The notes beneath the pieces are model-generated. The model was not told where the DNA came from and did not search any database. It saw only the letters and a program-made list of their open reading frames with translations. The translations under genes were made by a program, and so were the position numbers. Positions 1 to 12,032 of a DNA stretch of 64,000 bases are shown here, piece after piece (within the stretch, counting starts at the first letter, position 1; every line of letters begins with the position of its first letter). Origin of the DNA: Norana najaformis (lineage: Eukaryota > Annelida > Clitellata > Crassiclitellata > Hormogastridae); contig OZ029914.1 of NCBI GenBank assembly GCA_964023275.1, positions 49,740,530-49,804,529 of the forward strand, in the 5' to 3' direction.

Positions 1-308
1 GAAGGAAAGTTAAATATGTGATCAATGGTTTGTTTGTGTTGAGACAAGCTTCTTACATTTAATTACGCATACAATTACACGTACAATGTAATTGCAAAGG
101 TATGGTTTAAAAAAGATCCTTGCCGTTTAATTCAACAGTTTCGGATGCTTCTGCTACCAATTAGTATTACCAATGGGGCAAATTAGGTTTCACGATGGCA
201 TGAACAATCTATGCATGAACTGCGGGATGCATACGTTGCTGGCTCCCAGTTTACTCATAGAACATAGAGATAAGCAAACGTACCATTTTTCCACTCCAGG
301 ATGAGTGT

Positions 309-487
309 CTATCTGTATTTTTCTTTTCTTTTTCCTCTCTTTCTTTCTCCCTTTCTCAATTTCTCTGTCTCTCTATCTCTCTCTGTTTGTCATTGTCTCT
401 TTCTCACTTCTCTCACCTTCTCTGTTACTGTCTATCTGCGTCTCTGTGTAAATCTCACTATCTCTACCTGTTTGTCTCTCTGTCTGT
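309..487. repeat. Pyrimidine-rich low-complexity tract (TCTC-type)
   Basis: About 180 bases are almost entirely C and T on the + strand, with repeated TCTCTCTGT and TTTCTCTC units. The stretch can be read as an open frame only because of its composition, and the Leu/Ser/Phe-rich product is not a credible protein. The rest of 1-777 shows nothing I can support as a gene. Confidence 0.85.
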
Positions 488-777
488 AAAAAGTCGTCCG
501 TTTATTTGTGATTGAAATCAGGATATTGAGAAACAAACTGATATGTCGCCTAATCTATCCCAACGAGAAACATGCTTGGATGATTCTAAAGTTTTATTAG
601 ATTTATCTGGCAGTACGAAATCAATATCTTCAATCTGTACAGTGTACCCCAATTTTTCAATAGACGACGGATACGGGTGAAACCTAACGATTAGATGTGT
701 AGCAAAACTGATTAATCGTTCTTTTGCAGAGATAGCATTGTATTGCCTACATTGATGATATTTTGCGACGGATCCTT

Positions 778-851
778 GATGGCACAGTGGCCCTGGTGCT
801 AACGCGTCAACCTTTCACCTCTGCAATATGGGTTTAAATCCAGGACCAGCT
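778..851 (+). repeat. tRNA-derived SINE head (fragment)
   Basis: The stretch reads like a tRNA gene remnant. A GGCACAGTGGCC segment resembles a Pol III A box, and GGGTTTAAATCC about 50 bases later is a near-consensus B box. There is no good acceptor-stem pairing, so this looks like a SINE promoter rather than a working tRNA. Other tRNA-like SINE heads occur near 15.25, 15.6, 45.3 and 55.2 kb. Confidence 0.5.
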
Positions 852-1050
852 ATTTAAATCAACACATGCTCAATTGCATCAAAGAAATGTAATTTGCCGT
901 TGATACCATCGTATTTGATGTGAGTGTATGCTTAAATTCACTACACAAATATGCGCCTCTACAAGATATCTATTCCCTTACCTACTAAAACAGACCAGTC
1001 TCTAATTTGAGGGAGAATACAGCAGTAAATGTAAATGTGCACGTTTTCTA

Positions 1051-1146
1051 TAGCGACCGTATGGCCTCGATCCTTCTCATTTTTCAATGAATTTGATCGG
1101 GTGAGATCCTTTACCACCGCTGCCCATCTGAATGGGCGCCACGCCA
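1051..1146 (+). repeat. Dispersed ~95-bp repeat, copy 1
   Basis: The unit starts TAGCGACCGTATGGCCTCGA and ends with GAATGGGCGCCACGCCA. A second copy lies 50 bases downstream in the same orientation and a third at about 42.98 kb, with roughly 80-90% identity by eye. No protein is encoded. It is probably a SINE or short dispersed element. Confidence 0.75.
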
Positions 1147-1192
1147 TATGGAATATCTATGACCTACTTTAGGTAGCCAAATGGGAGTAAAT

Positions 1193-1310
1193 GTAAACGT
1201 ACACGTTTTTTATAGCGACCATATGGCCTCGACCCTGCTCATTTTTCAATGAATTTTTTGGGTGAGCTCCTTCGACACCGCTACCAGTTTGAATGGGTGC
1301 CACGCCATTT
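1193..1310 (+). repeat. Dispersed ~95-bp repeat, copy 2
   Basis: Same unit as at 1051: TAGCGACCATATGGCCTCGA, then the CTGCTCATTTTTCAATGAATTT core and GAATGGGTGCCACGCCATTT. The two copies are in tandem and point the same way. The following 1311-2270 holds no gene I can support. Confidence 0.75.
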
Positions 1311-2270
1311 AAGGTCCCCGTACGAACCGTTCTAACCTGCAGTAGTTTCCATTGCAAACAGAACAAGGAGATCTGCGGAGATCCAGATTGTTATAATATG
1401 TGCATTGTGGCAGTTTTATCATGTTACAGCTACGTTTGCAGAAGACATATTGGCCAATTAGTCAATTATTCGTCATTTAATTTTCATCAAAATTAAACTC
1501 TAGCTCGTATAGGTCTAAAACGTAATGTTTATGTCTGATCTACAAAACATAGTTATTAAAAAATATAAACTTTAAATAAATTGCTCTGAGTCTGCTCAAA
1601 CATTCTAAGATTCGTACTGGATATTTTGCGTACCGCTGTAAACCGAGCAGAACAGAGCTGTAGGCTAAGTATAAGTTTGCTCACGATAATACATTATAGG
1701 CCAACCTTTTGAAATGTTCAAAACTTGCGCAGGTACAAAAGGGGTTTCTCATACTGAATTGAACAGCGTATAGGCCTAAAGCAAGAGCATAAGAACGTGC
1801 ATACAATAACACAAAAGGTTCGTATCAACAATATGAACAAGTGTATGCATATTTGCAATGCGGAAGGTACAACTACAGTATAATACTAGACATGAAACTG
1901 AATATGCAGACGAGTTGTTGTGATTTGTGTGCATTTGAATCTATATAAAGGCAGGTGGGGTCGTGACACTTTGCAATAAAAAGCGCTCAAGCGTGCGTCA
2001 AAATCAAATAGTTCGTTTAGAAATGCAGAACTCTGGTAGAACGCTAATTCCACAGGAGACAACATACGTTGGCCATACATCTGCTGTTATTCAGTAAGTA
2101 TTGCAATCTTGTTTGGAACTGTTTAATGCAGTACTATATACTTAGTTCTTTAATATCAAACTATTCGATGTCGGTTTGTTATTAATGCGAAGTAATCGTT
2201 TTGGACAATTTACCAGCCTTTAAGGCTACTGAAGTAAAGAATAGACTAGTGGCTATCTCAATGACTCGAA

Positions 2271-4909
2271 TTACACTGGCCAACACATAATTTGTTGCCT
2301 CAAATGTTAGAACTGTTTCTGGGTATATTTGACCTGCTGATTCCAGAAAAGGCACCAGTTTTCTCCCAGCAGGTCTAGTTTTCGAGATATAGAACATTAT
2401 GCCATATACCAGTCCTTGCCTCTGCTCGCCCATAAAACATAAGGCTATAGCTATAATTATGTAGTGCTCAATTTATTATCTGATACACTAAATAAACATA
2501 ATAATACAAATACTTAAAAGAAAATGGTAGTACCTGAAACTGTACTTATATGATACCAAACAGAACAAGTTTGTTATAAAAATTTCAAGTCATTCGACAC
2601 CGAAGAAGCTCCTTTTGTACGATTTCCGAGTGTGGCATCTGCCGGAACAATCGCGCATAATATTCCAGCAATAGTCTGCCATCATGTGTGCATCCCATCT
2701 TCCTTGATATCGATTTTCCATTGTTTTGATGTCTTGGTGAAATCTTTCACCTTGCTCTTCGCTGAAGTCACGAAGATTCTCTGGAAAGCGATCTAAGTGA
2801 CTGTGGAGATAATGGACTTTAATGCTCATGTTGCAGCCAAGCTTGTTGAAATGAAGAAGCATATCCTCTACTAGTTGTGCATAATTGTCTGCCTTCTTGT
2901 TGCCAAGAAAATTTTTAGTTACAAGAACAAAGGAAGACCAGGCACAAGATTCGATTTCATTTACTGATTGTATGAAAAGTGGGTCATTCATAAGTTGCCT
3001 GATCTGTGGACCATCGAAAATTCCAGCCTTAAATTTTTACATTGTAATTCCTGGTAACTTGTGTGTACTATGTATTCGAAGCATGAACCTTCTTTATTCA
3101 AAGCCCTGACAAACTGTTTCATCAGGCCTAGCTTTATATGTAGTGGTGGCAGTATGATCCTATCTCGTGCCACCAAAGATTCCTTGATTACATTTTGAGC
3201 TCCAACCACCATGTCTTTCCTCGAAGGCCAATCTTTTCTTGTCCAATGTTCATGCTTGGCTCTACTGTCCCAAAGACACAAAAAGCAGGGATACTTTGTG
3301 TAGCCACTTTGTTGACCAAGGAGGAAATTTACCATCTTCAAGTCTACACAAATTACCCATTGATGTTCTTTGTATTTTATCTTTTCCAGTACTAAAGAGA
3401 TGGCATTGTACTCTTCTTTCATCCTGGTGGAGTGACCGATGGGAATAGAACCAAATTTGTTGCCGTTATTTAAAAGCACACATTTCAGACTACGTTTTGA
3501 ACTGTCGATAAAAAGACGCCACTCATCTGGGCTGTAATCCGACAGACCAATTTTCTTCAATAAGTTGCTGATGTCATTACAGAATACTAGGTTGTTGTCT
3601 TCGGTAAAGAATGGCAGCAAATCCTTTTCTCTGTTTCTATAAATTGTAATTTTCGTTCCAGGCTGAAGTGCATTCTTTTCCTTTAGTCTGGACGCAAGCA
3701 ATTCAGAGGACTCTTTGGAAAGATTTAAGTCCCTGATCAGATCACTCAACTCTTTTTGGTCAAAACGTTCACTGTGTGAAGTTGATTGGAAATCACTGTC
3801 ACTGCCCCCACTTTCTTCACTTTCGTCATCTTGTCCGATATTGGACATGCAAGTCTCATCGTCTGAGAGCTGAGGTAGTTCGCGAAAAGGTGGAACTGGT
3901 ACAATATCCGAATGCGGAACAGGTCTCCTGGCTGAAGGTATATCAGGGTAAGACAACTTGTGACGATTATTTTGATTGATGCCTATGATATTAACCATAC
4001 AAAAGTAACAGTCGTCGAAGTGGTTTATCTGTTCCCTCCAAACCATCGGTACACCAAATTTCAGGCAGCTTCTCTTTCCAATTGTCCAGTGGCGCAATTG
4101 TTCAATACAAGTTTTGCATACTGTATGAGGAGCCCATTGCTTATCTTGATCTCCAAGTTTGACACCAAAATAACCTACATATGCTCTTTTTACAAACTCA
4201 GAAATCGGTTTCCTGTTTGCTTTTAGTGTGTATTCCCCACAAATGTAGCAGAATATGTCTGGATGGTTAATGCAGCTCCGTCTGGAAGTAGCCATAACCT
4301 TAAGGATGTTCGCATCTGAGGAATTAAATGACTAACCTAAAAAATAGTAAGAACATGTAGTTATTTAATGCTCACATTCACAGATTGTTCTTGCGACCAA
4401 CTCTTAATATGCCCTAAGACGACTGCGGCTGCTCTAGCTTTCAGGAGGCGGTTTATATAGGCTATAAATGCTGACTTCAGCATAATCTATTTACATAGTT
4501 CGAAACCATGAAACGCTGTATAGGCCTAAGCACAAATAAATTCTAAATGAGGCCATGAATTTAGTGCTGAGTAAGCTGTAGGCTACGGAATAGTTATTTC
4601 GTTGAATCAGCAATATCTCAGCACGCGGCAAGATATGCTGATTTTACATTATAAGGATATAGGCATTATATGAATCAGCAAGAATTATAATTAGCCATAA
4701 ATAAAGCTTATTATGACATTTTAGTTTTGCCAAAGACATCGTTTAAAGAGTGGACTGGGTTTTCTTTACAAAATCGACGATATCTCAGAAACTAGACCTG
4801 ATGCACTCAATCCAATGACATTTTCTGAATCAGCGCCCAAAATTACCCCAAGAACAGGTCTAAAACCGAAGGCAACAAGAAAAAAAAAATTTTCTGTTGG
4901 CCAGTGTTA
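2271..4909 (-). mobile_element. DNA transposon copy A, TIR-bounded with TTA target duplication
   Basis: The element proper is 2274-4906 (2,633 bp). Its left end is CACTGGCCAACA and its right end is the inverted repeat TGTTGGCCAGTG; the inner part of the terminal repeat ends in TTGTTGCC. TTA flanks both ends (2271-2273 and 4907-4909), which fits a 3-bp target-site duplication. It is nearly identical to the element at 59.9-62.5 kb along its whole length. The CACT(A/G) termini, 3-bp duplication and single long ORF with DDE-like residues recall the CACTA/CMC group, but the family assignment is inference. Confidence 0.85.
2590..4295 (-). pseudogene. Transposase-like gene of copy A, broken by a 2-base insertion
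   Basis: The frame opens at 4295 with MATSRRSCINHPDIFCYICG and runs 435 codons to 2988. It then changes frame and is picked up by the frame at 2590-2991, which ends SFFGVE as in copy B. Compared with copy B the cause is an extra GT in the short GT run at about 3061-3066. The N-terminus has a zinc-binding-type pattern (C16, C19, H57, C60, C63). Other substitutions relative to copy B are few, so the break is recent. It is a non-autonomous copy unless the insertion is an assembly error. Confidence 0.85.
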
Positions 4910-5103
4910 TTATCCAAAACTCTATCACTCTAATTTATCTTTCTACAGAATGTATTGCATAACCTTACGTGTAATTCATTCACGAAATTACCCAGTTAAG
5001 GCTAGAGATATTTCGTATTGGACGGTCTGTAACACCCTTTACACTGGATACCTGTGGCATTGGTAGCAATGATGATAATGAGTGTGCCCTAAAATTCGCG
5101 TGG

Positions 5104-5238
5104 TGTCCTCTGTGTATTTCTCTATACCGCAACTAGTGCCCTCTGTGTATTTCTCTATACCGAAACTAATGTATTCTGTGTAGTTCTTTATACCGTAACT
5201 AGTGTTCTCTGTGTATTTCTTTATACCACGACTAAAAC
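5104..5238 (+). repeat. 33-bp minisatellite, about four units
   Basis: Four consecutive copies of a 33-bp unit of the form TG..CTCTGTGTATTTCT.TATACCG.AACTA start at 5104, 5137, 5170 and 5203. It lies upstream of TRIM-like gene A. There is no coding potential. The rest of 4910-6136 shows no gene; non-coding first exons of the TRIM-like gene could lie here but cannot be seen. Confidence 0.8.
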
Positions 5239-6190
5239 CGCCGATAGTTGCAATATCTCCACATGTGAACGGGCTGTAAGAGAATAACTCTTCTCTGACT
5301 TTAATGAAAACCGTTAAGGCTTATGTTAAAGAAGCTATGGTTTGAGAAAAAGTTGGATCAGCCCTAACCTAACATTAGCTATTATCTGGTGATTCACACA
5401 ATAGTAATATTATGGTAAGCAGTCAGTACGACTGGCTGAGGAAAATTTCATGGCACTGTCTAGACCGTACTCCGACACAAAATCCGAGTGTGCGACTATA
5501 GATCGTTTAAGTATTTAGGTCTGAGATAAAATGACATCAATAGGCCTAGTTCAAGTTTGAGTGCCTCTCTAACTCCGAAGATCAGTATGAAACATGTTAT
5601 TCTCGCGGCCACACCTTTATGTGCACTCCCGGTCAGCGTGGGTTTTCTAGGTTTTGCTTTCAATCGTTAAAATTCTTAAGAGTTGTTATTTTTTTTCGCT
5701 AGGAGAAACTAGAGCCCCTGATAAACTTTGAAAAGCACACTTTCCAATTGGTTTCATTGTAGAAAATCAACTGAAATTCTATGTATGAAAATCACACCAG
5801 ACCGTCTATGCTGCCAACCCATACCTTTTCTCCCTAAAAGACTGTATTCTTAAGTCCGAAATACAATCAGACTGCAACCTAACTAAGCATTTAATTGTAG
5901 ACCTAAACACACTAAGCGTACATTTATGCTTCCTGTTATATATACACGGGAAATCATTACGTTTTAATGACTTTCAGCGAAACTCCACTCTTCAACATAA
6001 GCAAGAAATAAATCGCTATAGTCGACGCATGTTGCAATTCATCTTGAGTGTACAGCTACGTCTTTGGGTCACAATATGACATCCAGCATAAGCTGTGACG
6101 CACTAATTTGCATTTAGCTTATGTACTGCAGCTTTAGTGCAAAGCAAATACACTTTAATCAATAACTCTTTGTTCATTAATATTTTAGAG

Positions 6191-9100
6191 ATGCCTAAAA
6201 GAAAGTGGAATTCGCGTTGGGACGATATGCTGATGTGTGGATTATGTCAGAAGATATTAACTGATAACCGAAGATTGTCTTGTATGCATACATTCTGTCG
6301 GAAATGTCTAGAAGAAGCAAAGAAAAGAAAGCCCAAATCAAAAAAGATTAATTGCAATATGTGTGAAAAAGAAACTGTACTGCCCAAAGGTGGAGTTGCC
6401 AACCTGAACAAAAACAGTTTTCTTGAAAAATTTGCACTTATGAAATCATTGAAAAGCAATGAGAACTTATGCATGTCCTGCGAGATCTGTCCAGACAGCA
6501 AGACAGGCCAAGCAACAAGATACTGTAGTGTTTGCTATCAGAATATGTGTGACGCTTGTGATAACCAACATAAAAAGATAAAGGCCACTAAAACCCACCA
6601 GGTTGTACATTTACAAAGTGACGAACATTACGAAGCAATGATGAAGAAGCCAGAAGTATGTTCTCAACATGACACCGAGATTGAGTTAATCTGTATCGAC
6701 TGTAAGCAAGCTATCTGTTCTGCCTGCTTGAAGGCTGGTCACGAGTTTCATAAAAGCCAAGACATTTACGGCGTGGCGGAAGGTATCAAGCGGATACTTC
6801 GTACTGACGTTGAAAATATGAGTGCAAGAATAAGCAGAGAGAAAGTTTTATTAGAAGAGTTAAGCCAGAAAGTGCTTGAGTATGACAAAAAAGTCAATCT
6901 TGAGAAGCAAATAGTTTCAGATTTTGCGAAAAGTTTAATTCAACGTATAACTTCTGTGGAAAGCGAACTCACTGCGCAGTTGGAAGCCACTTCAGAAACT
7001 GCTAAACAATCGTCCAATGTCACAAGGACAGCTCTAGAAGATGACATACGCAGATTAGACATGCATAGAACATACTTGGAACAACTGCTGACGATGGGTA
7101 GTTCATTCGATTTATATCAAGATGAGAAGCTGAGTGACTGCTGCAGAACACTAATAGCACCTCATCTTCCTGAGAAGACATTTCAGCGTATTGCTTTCCT
7201 TAAAGAAAATGAACTCCTTGATTATTTCGTCACAGCCATTTTAGGTAAGAAGGCGTATCAAATATATTTTGTCCACCACTTAATTCAAGGTTGTTTTACT
7301 AACTATATTTTTATTTTATTTAGTTAATAACGTTACTGGACTTAAACTTAGGAACTATCGTATTCTGAATGTATAGTTTTGATGGTGTCACTAAATTGAT
7401 CAATTCAAAGTTGCTGGATTTCTTACCGGACTTACAAATGTTACGATTTGATGCAACAAAAATTTCTTATACCAAAACGAGTCTTAACAAGTTCAGCAGA
7501 AACAGACCCTCTATTTTAAGTCATGATTATAAATGTGTTTCGTACTTCAGTGTAATGGGTCACTTAATAATGCCAAAAAGTTAATTTTAACGATAAGCAG
7601 GCATCCGTCTGGACTTTTACCGATAATGCTCCACATGTTGTTCGTTTCAGGAGAACAATTTAATTCCAATGCTGCGAAACACTTTCCAAAACGCAATGAA
7701 TTTTATGCTATCTCAAGACTTGAAGATACGACAAAGAATGAAATGCAATCACCCAAGATAGTGACAGCTCTTGATAGAGACGGTACTTCATTTCGAAATG
7801 ATTCGCAAGCTTCAACAATGGAATCGACTGAACTCTCTAATTCCGTTGACGAGAAGATAACATCTGTTGTGCGATTAGCAAAGAAAGATATGTTTACATC
7901 TTCTGAAACATCTGACTTAGGGTCTTCTATAAGCACAAATGAAACATCTCTTGGCAGGCACGACAGTAATTCCTCTCTTTCGAGTAGTACAAGTTCCAAG
8001 TTAGTTCCAGCAGAGACGACATCTGTTTCGTATGTAGCGAAGATAGAAGTTCCTATCTCTCCTAAAATAAACGATAATACATCTCCTAGAGGTTTTCCTT
8101 TTGGTGTGAACGACAGTAATTACTCTCTTTCGAGTAGTACAAGTTCCAAGTTAGTTCCAGCAAAGACAACTCCTGTTTCATATTCAGCAAAGAAAGAACT
8201 TGCTATAACCCCTGAAATAGATGACAATATATCTCCCATGAGCGCAAAACAAACTTCTCCTCTTGACATGTACGATAGTAATTTCTCTCCATCGTGGAGT
8301 AAAAATTCCAAGTTAGTATTGGTGAAAGATGATAAGAAGAGCGTAGAAGCCAATCAAACTATACAAGAACGTCAAAGTCAATCAAAACTGACAGACTCAA
8401 CTAGAAAATCTATGCAAAACAGTCCAATATCTAAAGCTGTCGAAGAAAGGAGCAGCCTGTGCACAACACCTTCCGCGCCAATAGATAGATATTTTTCGCA
8501 GGACAGAGATGGCAGTTTCTTGGGCAGACCAAATCTCGCACACAAGATAATTTTACCAAATTATGCAGCTCCTACATCTGAAATCTCCTCAAACAATTTG
8601 TCTATGAAATCTGCGATAACAGCGAAGAGCGATTTATCATCGACACTCTCGGCATCTACTGAAACTTCTGACAAGCCAAATGAATTGGAAGAAACTATTC
8701 CTGCTAGGGGCAGGGTTAAGAATCTAGTAAAAAATTTTAATGAAAGTAGCAAAGCCACAATTACGAGCACACAGTCTGACACGCTACTCAAAATGAGTAA
8801 GTGTATTTATTATGATGTTATTATTTATTATTAAAGGGTAAGTGTATTTATTATGGTTTGCTGAAATTTCAACAAACTTAATCTACAGGTAAAGGTCCTG
8901 CTCCATAACTGGCTTTGAAAACATTCCAAGCGTTATGATTCGTTTTATGGATATGTTAAACAATAATTACGGCAACCCAACATGCTAATATCACTTGCAC
9001 ACTGTCTTAAATTAAAAATTGATTAAAATAATATTCCACATAATATTAGTCGTTGTCTCACATCTTGACGAGACAACGACAGAACATCGGCTTTCCATCA

Positions 9101-12032
9101 CATCGTAATACATTGCTGATCGCCCTCCTAGATTCTTCATAATTTCGAGTATATTAGCTACTTGCATGTCAGGTAGGCTGTTCGTATAACTTGCATTGTA
9201 TGTTTTAGGTAACGCGCCACGGGCCGATCTCTCTAGAAGCCATTCACTGAGGGATCGGGAGAGAAATAAAGTCTTCACAGATGCAGCTGATTTGACTCTA
9301 ACGCAACAGAACACAAGTTAGTTGAATACATTACACAGTAATTTATGCCTGAATGTACATGTAAAAAATAGATTTTGCGCCCGGCACACAATTAATTGCA
9401 ATTTGCTCAAATATCAACATGACACAATTACTAGATCATGTTTAAATATGACACATATTCCTGCAAATTTAAAAACGTATAAGAACACTGCTTCTGCCAA
9501 CTCTTCATACTTACAGAACTATAGTTGGAGGTAACTACATTTGCATTGCATTTTTATTGTTTAAAATTAAAATTTCAAAAAATTTAAAATTGTATGCTTG
9601 ACCTTTAAGGCTCAGAACATCGGCATCATATCGTAATACATTGCTGTTCGCCCTCCAAGATTCTTGCGTTTCTCTGATACTGGTTTGTTGCAATAGCTAA
9701 GGTTCAGGACAGTTGTAGGCTCACGTGTCTTTAGCTGCTGTGCTCCTCGTATTTGGAAAATCGTCTACCACAAAAGGCCCGACTTGCAAACTCGCTCTCA
9801 TCTGTTAGATCACTTAACAGTTAGATCACTTGTTAAGACTAACTACTTCATCCTGTATTTTGCTTGATTCATTCCATCTTGGCCCTTAGCGAACAAACAT
9901 CCGCGCCTCAGATTCAGGTGTACTAACATCGCGCGCGTTAAAGGGCTTTAAATAAATAAATAATAAATAAATAAATGGTCTTTTAACAGACATACATTTA
10001 AGGAGCGTAAGGGATAATGGCATTATAATAAAATTACTGAAGTATTAAACTAAATCTGTTCACACAAGATAATATTGATTACGTACAGCAGGCTTATAAA
10101 TCTCGTTTTGGAACATCGTGACGGTAATGTTAATGTGACTATAAATCTCTGGAATTTAGACAAAAGCCGGGACAGGGAAGCCGGGTTAAAGACCAGCGCT
10201 ACATCAAATCAAGTTTGCAAGATCCAGGTTCTTTGGTCAGTTTCGCTGCAAGGTCAGAATCCGAGGGTCAAGCCTGGGAGATAACATGGCGCTACGGTGG
10301 AAATCGTTGGTGAAGGGGGTCATGTGATGGTACAGAAGAAGAATCAGGATAGGATAGTTTGAGAATTTCGGTTTTCAGTCTTGGTTGGAAGGTACAGGAG
10401 AGTGGACAATCGAAGGAGTGCTTGTATTGATAGGCGAGAAATGGGGATGAGCAAACTTGAGGAGGTTTTCGGGAGTTCGTTCCAAAGAGCTGACGACGCG
10501 TAGATTAAGGAGCGGTTGCAGAATTTGAGAGGAGGAGACTGGAGGCCAAGATAGAAAACAGTTTAGGAAGAAAGAGTGGATTGAATAGTGGATAGCTAAT
10601 GTCTACAGGATACAGTATATTCCGATTCATAAATATAATATACTTACTTAGTACTTGGTCCTTCCTGTGCAGTTCTGCACATCGGGCAACGCAGCTTCCC
10701 ATTCATCTCTGTCGACCGCCAGTCTTCCTGCCTCGTACCAAGAGATCTCCAAACACCCAAGGTCGTGTCTGATGGTCTCTGGCCAGTTCTTCCTTGGTCT
10801 TCTCCTCTTCCGTTTCCCTTCAGGAATCCAGTTCATTGCTTGACTGGCTCGCCTATCTCTGTCCATACGGATTACATGTCCCATCCATTTCAGTCTTCTC
10901 TTTCTGATGATATTCTCTATTCTCTGGTATCATCCTTTCTCTTATAGTTTTATTTGATATCTTATCACGCCACGAAATGTGCAGAATTCTTCTCAGCCAT
11001 CTGTGATGTGTTGCTTCAAGTCTTTTCTTTTTTGCCACCTTTCTTGTTTGCCATTTATATAATATAAAGGCTGCAATATTTTCCGTTAAAAGGGAATAAT
11101 TTGTTCTTTACTTTTCAGAAAAATTAAAACAGCCGAAGTTACTAGAGCAGCATACAATAAAACTTGACATTAATACGGCAGTCACTGGCGTTGCTGCAAG
11201 CGATAAAATCGTTTATGTGCTTCCGGAAAAAAGCTCTGAGATTCATGTGTTCAGCTTAGCCACAGGAAAACTTGAAAATCGTATATTCGTCGAAAATATG
11301 ACGAATCCAAGAGACATGGCTATCTGTACTCATCGTATGTGCTTGTACATAAGTGATTGGTCGACTTTCAAGGTTTATAGGATCGACTTAAAGGATAACA
11401 AAATCCTCAGTTGGAGTTGCGATCGCGATTATGGATCTCTTTCAGTTACTACTGATTACCATGTACTTTTAACTTGTCACAAAAATGGTAAATTTATCGA
11501 GTACGATACAAACGGGAAATTAATTAAGACAGTAGATGTCAGGCACAGTGACTTTATGCAAATCAATCCGTGGCATGTTATGCAGTTGATAGGTAACATG
11601 TTCGTAGTTAGCTTTGCAGATGAGCTAAGTGGTATACATGGATTATTACTAACGGATAGTAATGGAACTGCAATAAAGACGCTTAAAAGCAGGAAATTAG
11701 AAGAACAAACTAATTCAAAAACTTCGCGGAACAGAACGAAATCGGAAGAACGGAATCCATATGGATCTTCCTTCAGCGGAATCTTCCACTTGGCAGTGAG
11801 TCGGAAGCAGTGGATACTTGCGATAGATTGCAATAACAGCCGGATACTATTACTAAATAACAAGCTGGAGCTTCATCAGGAGCTGATCTCGTCCAAATAC
11901 CTCGATAAACCAAATCGAATATTTCTTGATGAAACCAACGGGCGCCTATACGTTGCAGACAACCAAGTAACAAATAGAAGACCTCACAATGGACAGATTA
12001 AGGTTTTTGATATTCGGGAATGCAACTTGTAG
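6191..12032 (+). CDS. TRIM-like E3 ligase A: RING, two B-boxes, coiled coil, Ser-rich repeats, NHL-like propeller
   Basis: Three coding exons fit with matching phase: 6191-7244 (donor TTTTAG/GTAAGA), 7651-8796 (acceptor TTTCAG, donor ATGA/GTAAGT) and 11119-12032 (acceptor TTTTCAG), giving about 1,037 residues. MPKRKW at 6191 follows an acceptor-like TTTTAG, so I prefer it to the upstream ATG at 6137. Exon 1 has a C3HC4 RING (C16, C19, C31, H33, C36, C39, C55, C58), B-box 1 (about 97-140), B-box 2 (157-193) and a long heptad-like helix (about 200-310). Exon 2 is Ser/Thr-rich with imperfect ~50-residue repeats. Exon 3 is repetitive, with NHL/β-propeller character (KFIEYDTNGKLIKTV, NGRLYVADNQ), and ends DIRECNL. 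TRIM-NHL proteins are usually ubiquitin ligases or RNA regulators; substrates here are unknown. Gene B at 56.9 kb is its inverted paralogue. Confidence 0.85.
9600..9976 (+). mobile_element. LINE 3' fragment in intron 2 of TRIM-like gene A
   Basis: The sense-strand translation resembles the end of a non-LTR reverse transcriptase ('CAPRIWK.VYHKRPDLQTRSHLL' in broken frame), followed by the 3' motif CGCCTCAGATTCAGGTGTACT and an (AAATAA)n tail. A homologous piece sits in the same intron of gene B (58.93-59.29 kb), so the insertion predates the gene duplication. A related 3' end is also present at 51.4 kb. Within 9090-9665 a 40-bp stretch (TCGTAATACATTGCTG...) occurs twice as a direct repeat. Confidence 0.6.
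10320..11040 (-). mobile_element. LINE reverse-transcriptase C-terminal fragments in intron 2
   Basis: The minus-strand frames 10853-11038 and 10648-10884 give ATHHRWLRRILHISWRDK, then MGHVIRMDRDRRASQAMNW and GRPRKNW-like and DEWEAALPDVQNC segments. This is the familiar C-terminal tail of invertebrate non-LTR reverse transcriptases. A second LINE-like piece (ELPE..SSPF..) follows at about 10.3-10.6 kb. Both are antisense to the host gene. The matching intron of gene B has the same insertion (57.85-58.83 kb), dating it before the duplication. Confidence 0.75.

Noticed and set aside
301..489. Open frame of 62 codons, Leu/Ser-rich
   Set aside because: It lies wholly in a pyrimidine-rich low-complexity tract; amino acids follow composition only.
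3776..4226. Plus-strand frames over the transposase (also 60521-61860)
   Set aside because: Antisense shadows of the transposase ORF, seen identically in both element copies.
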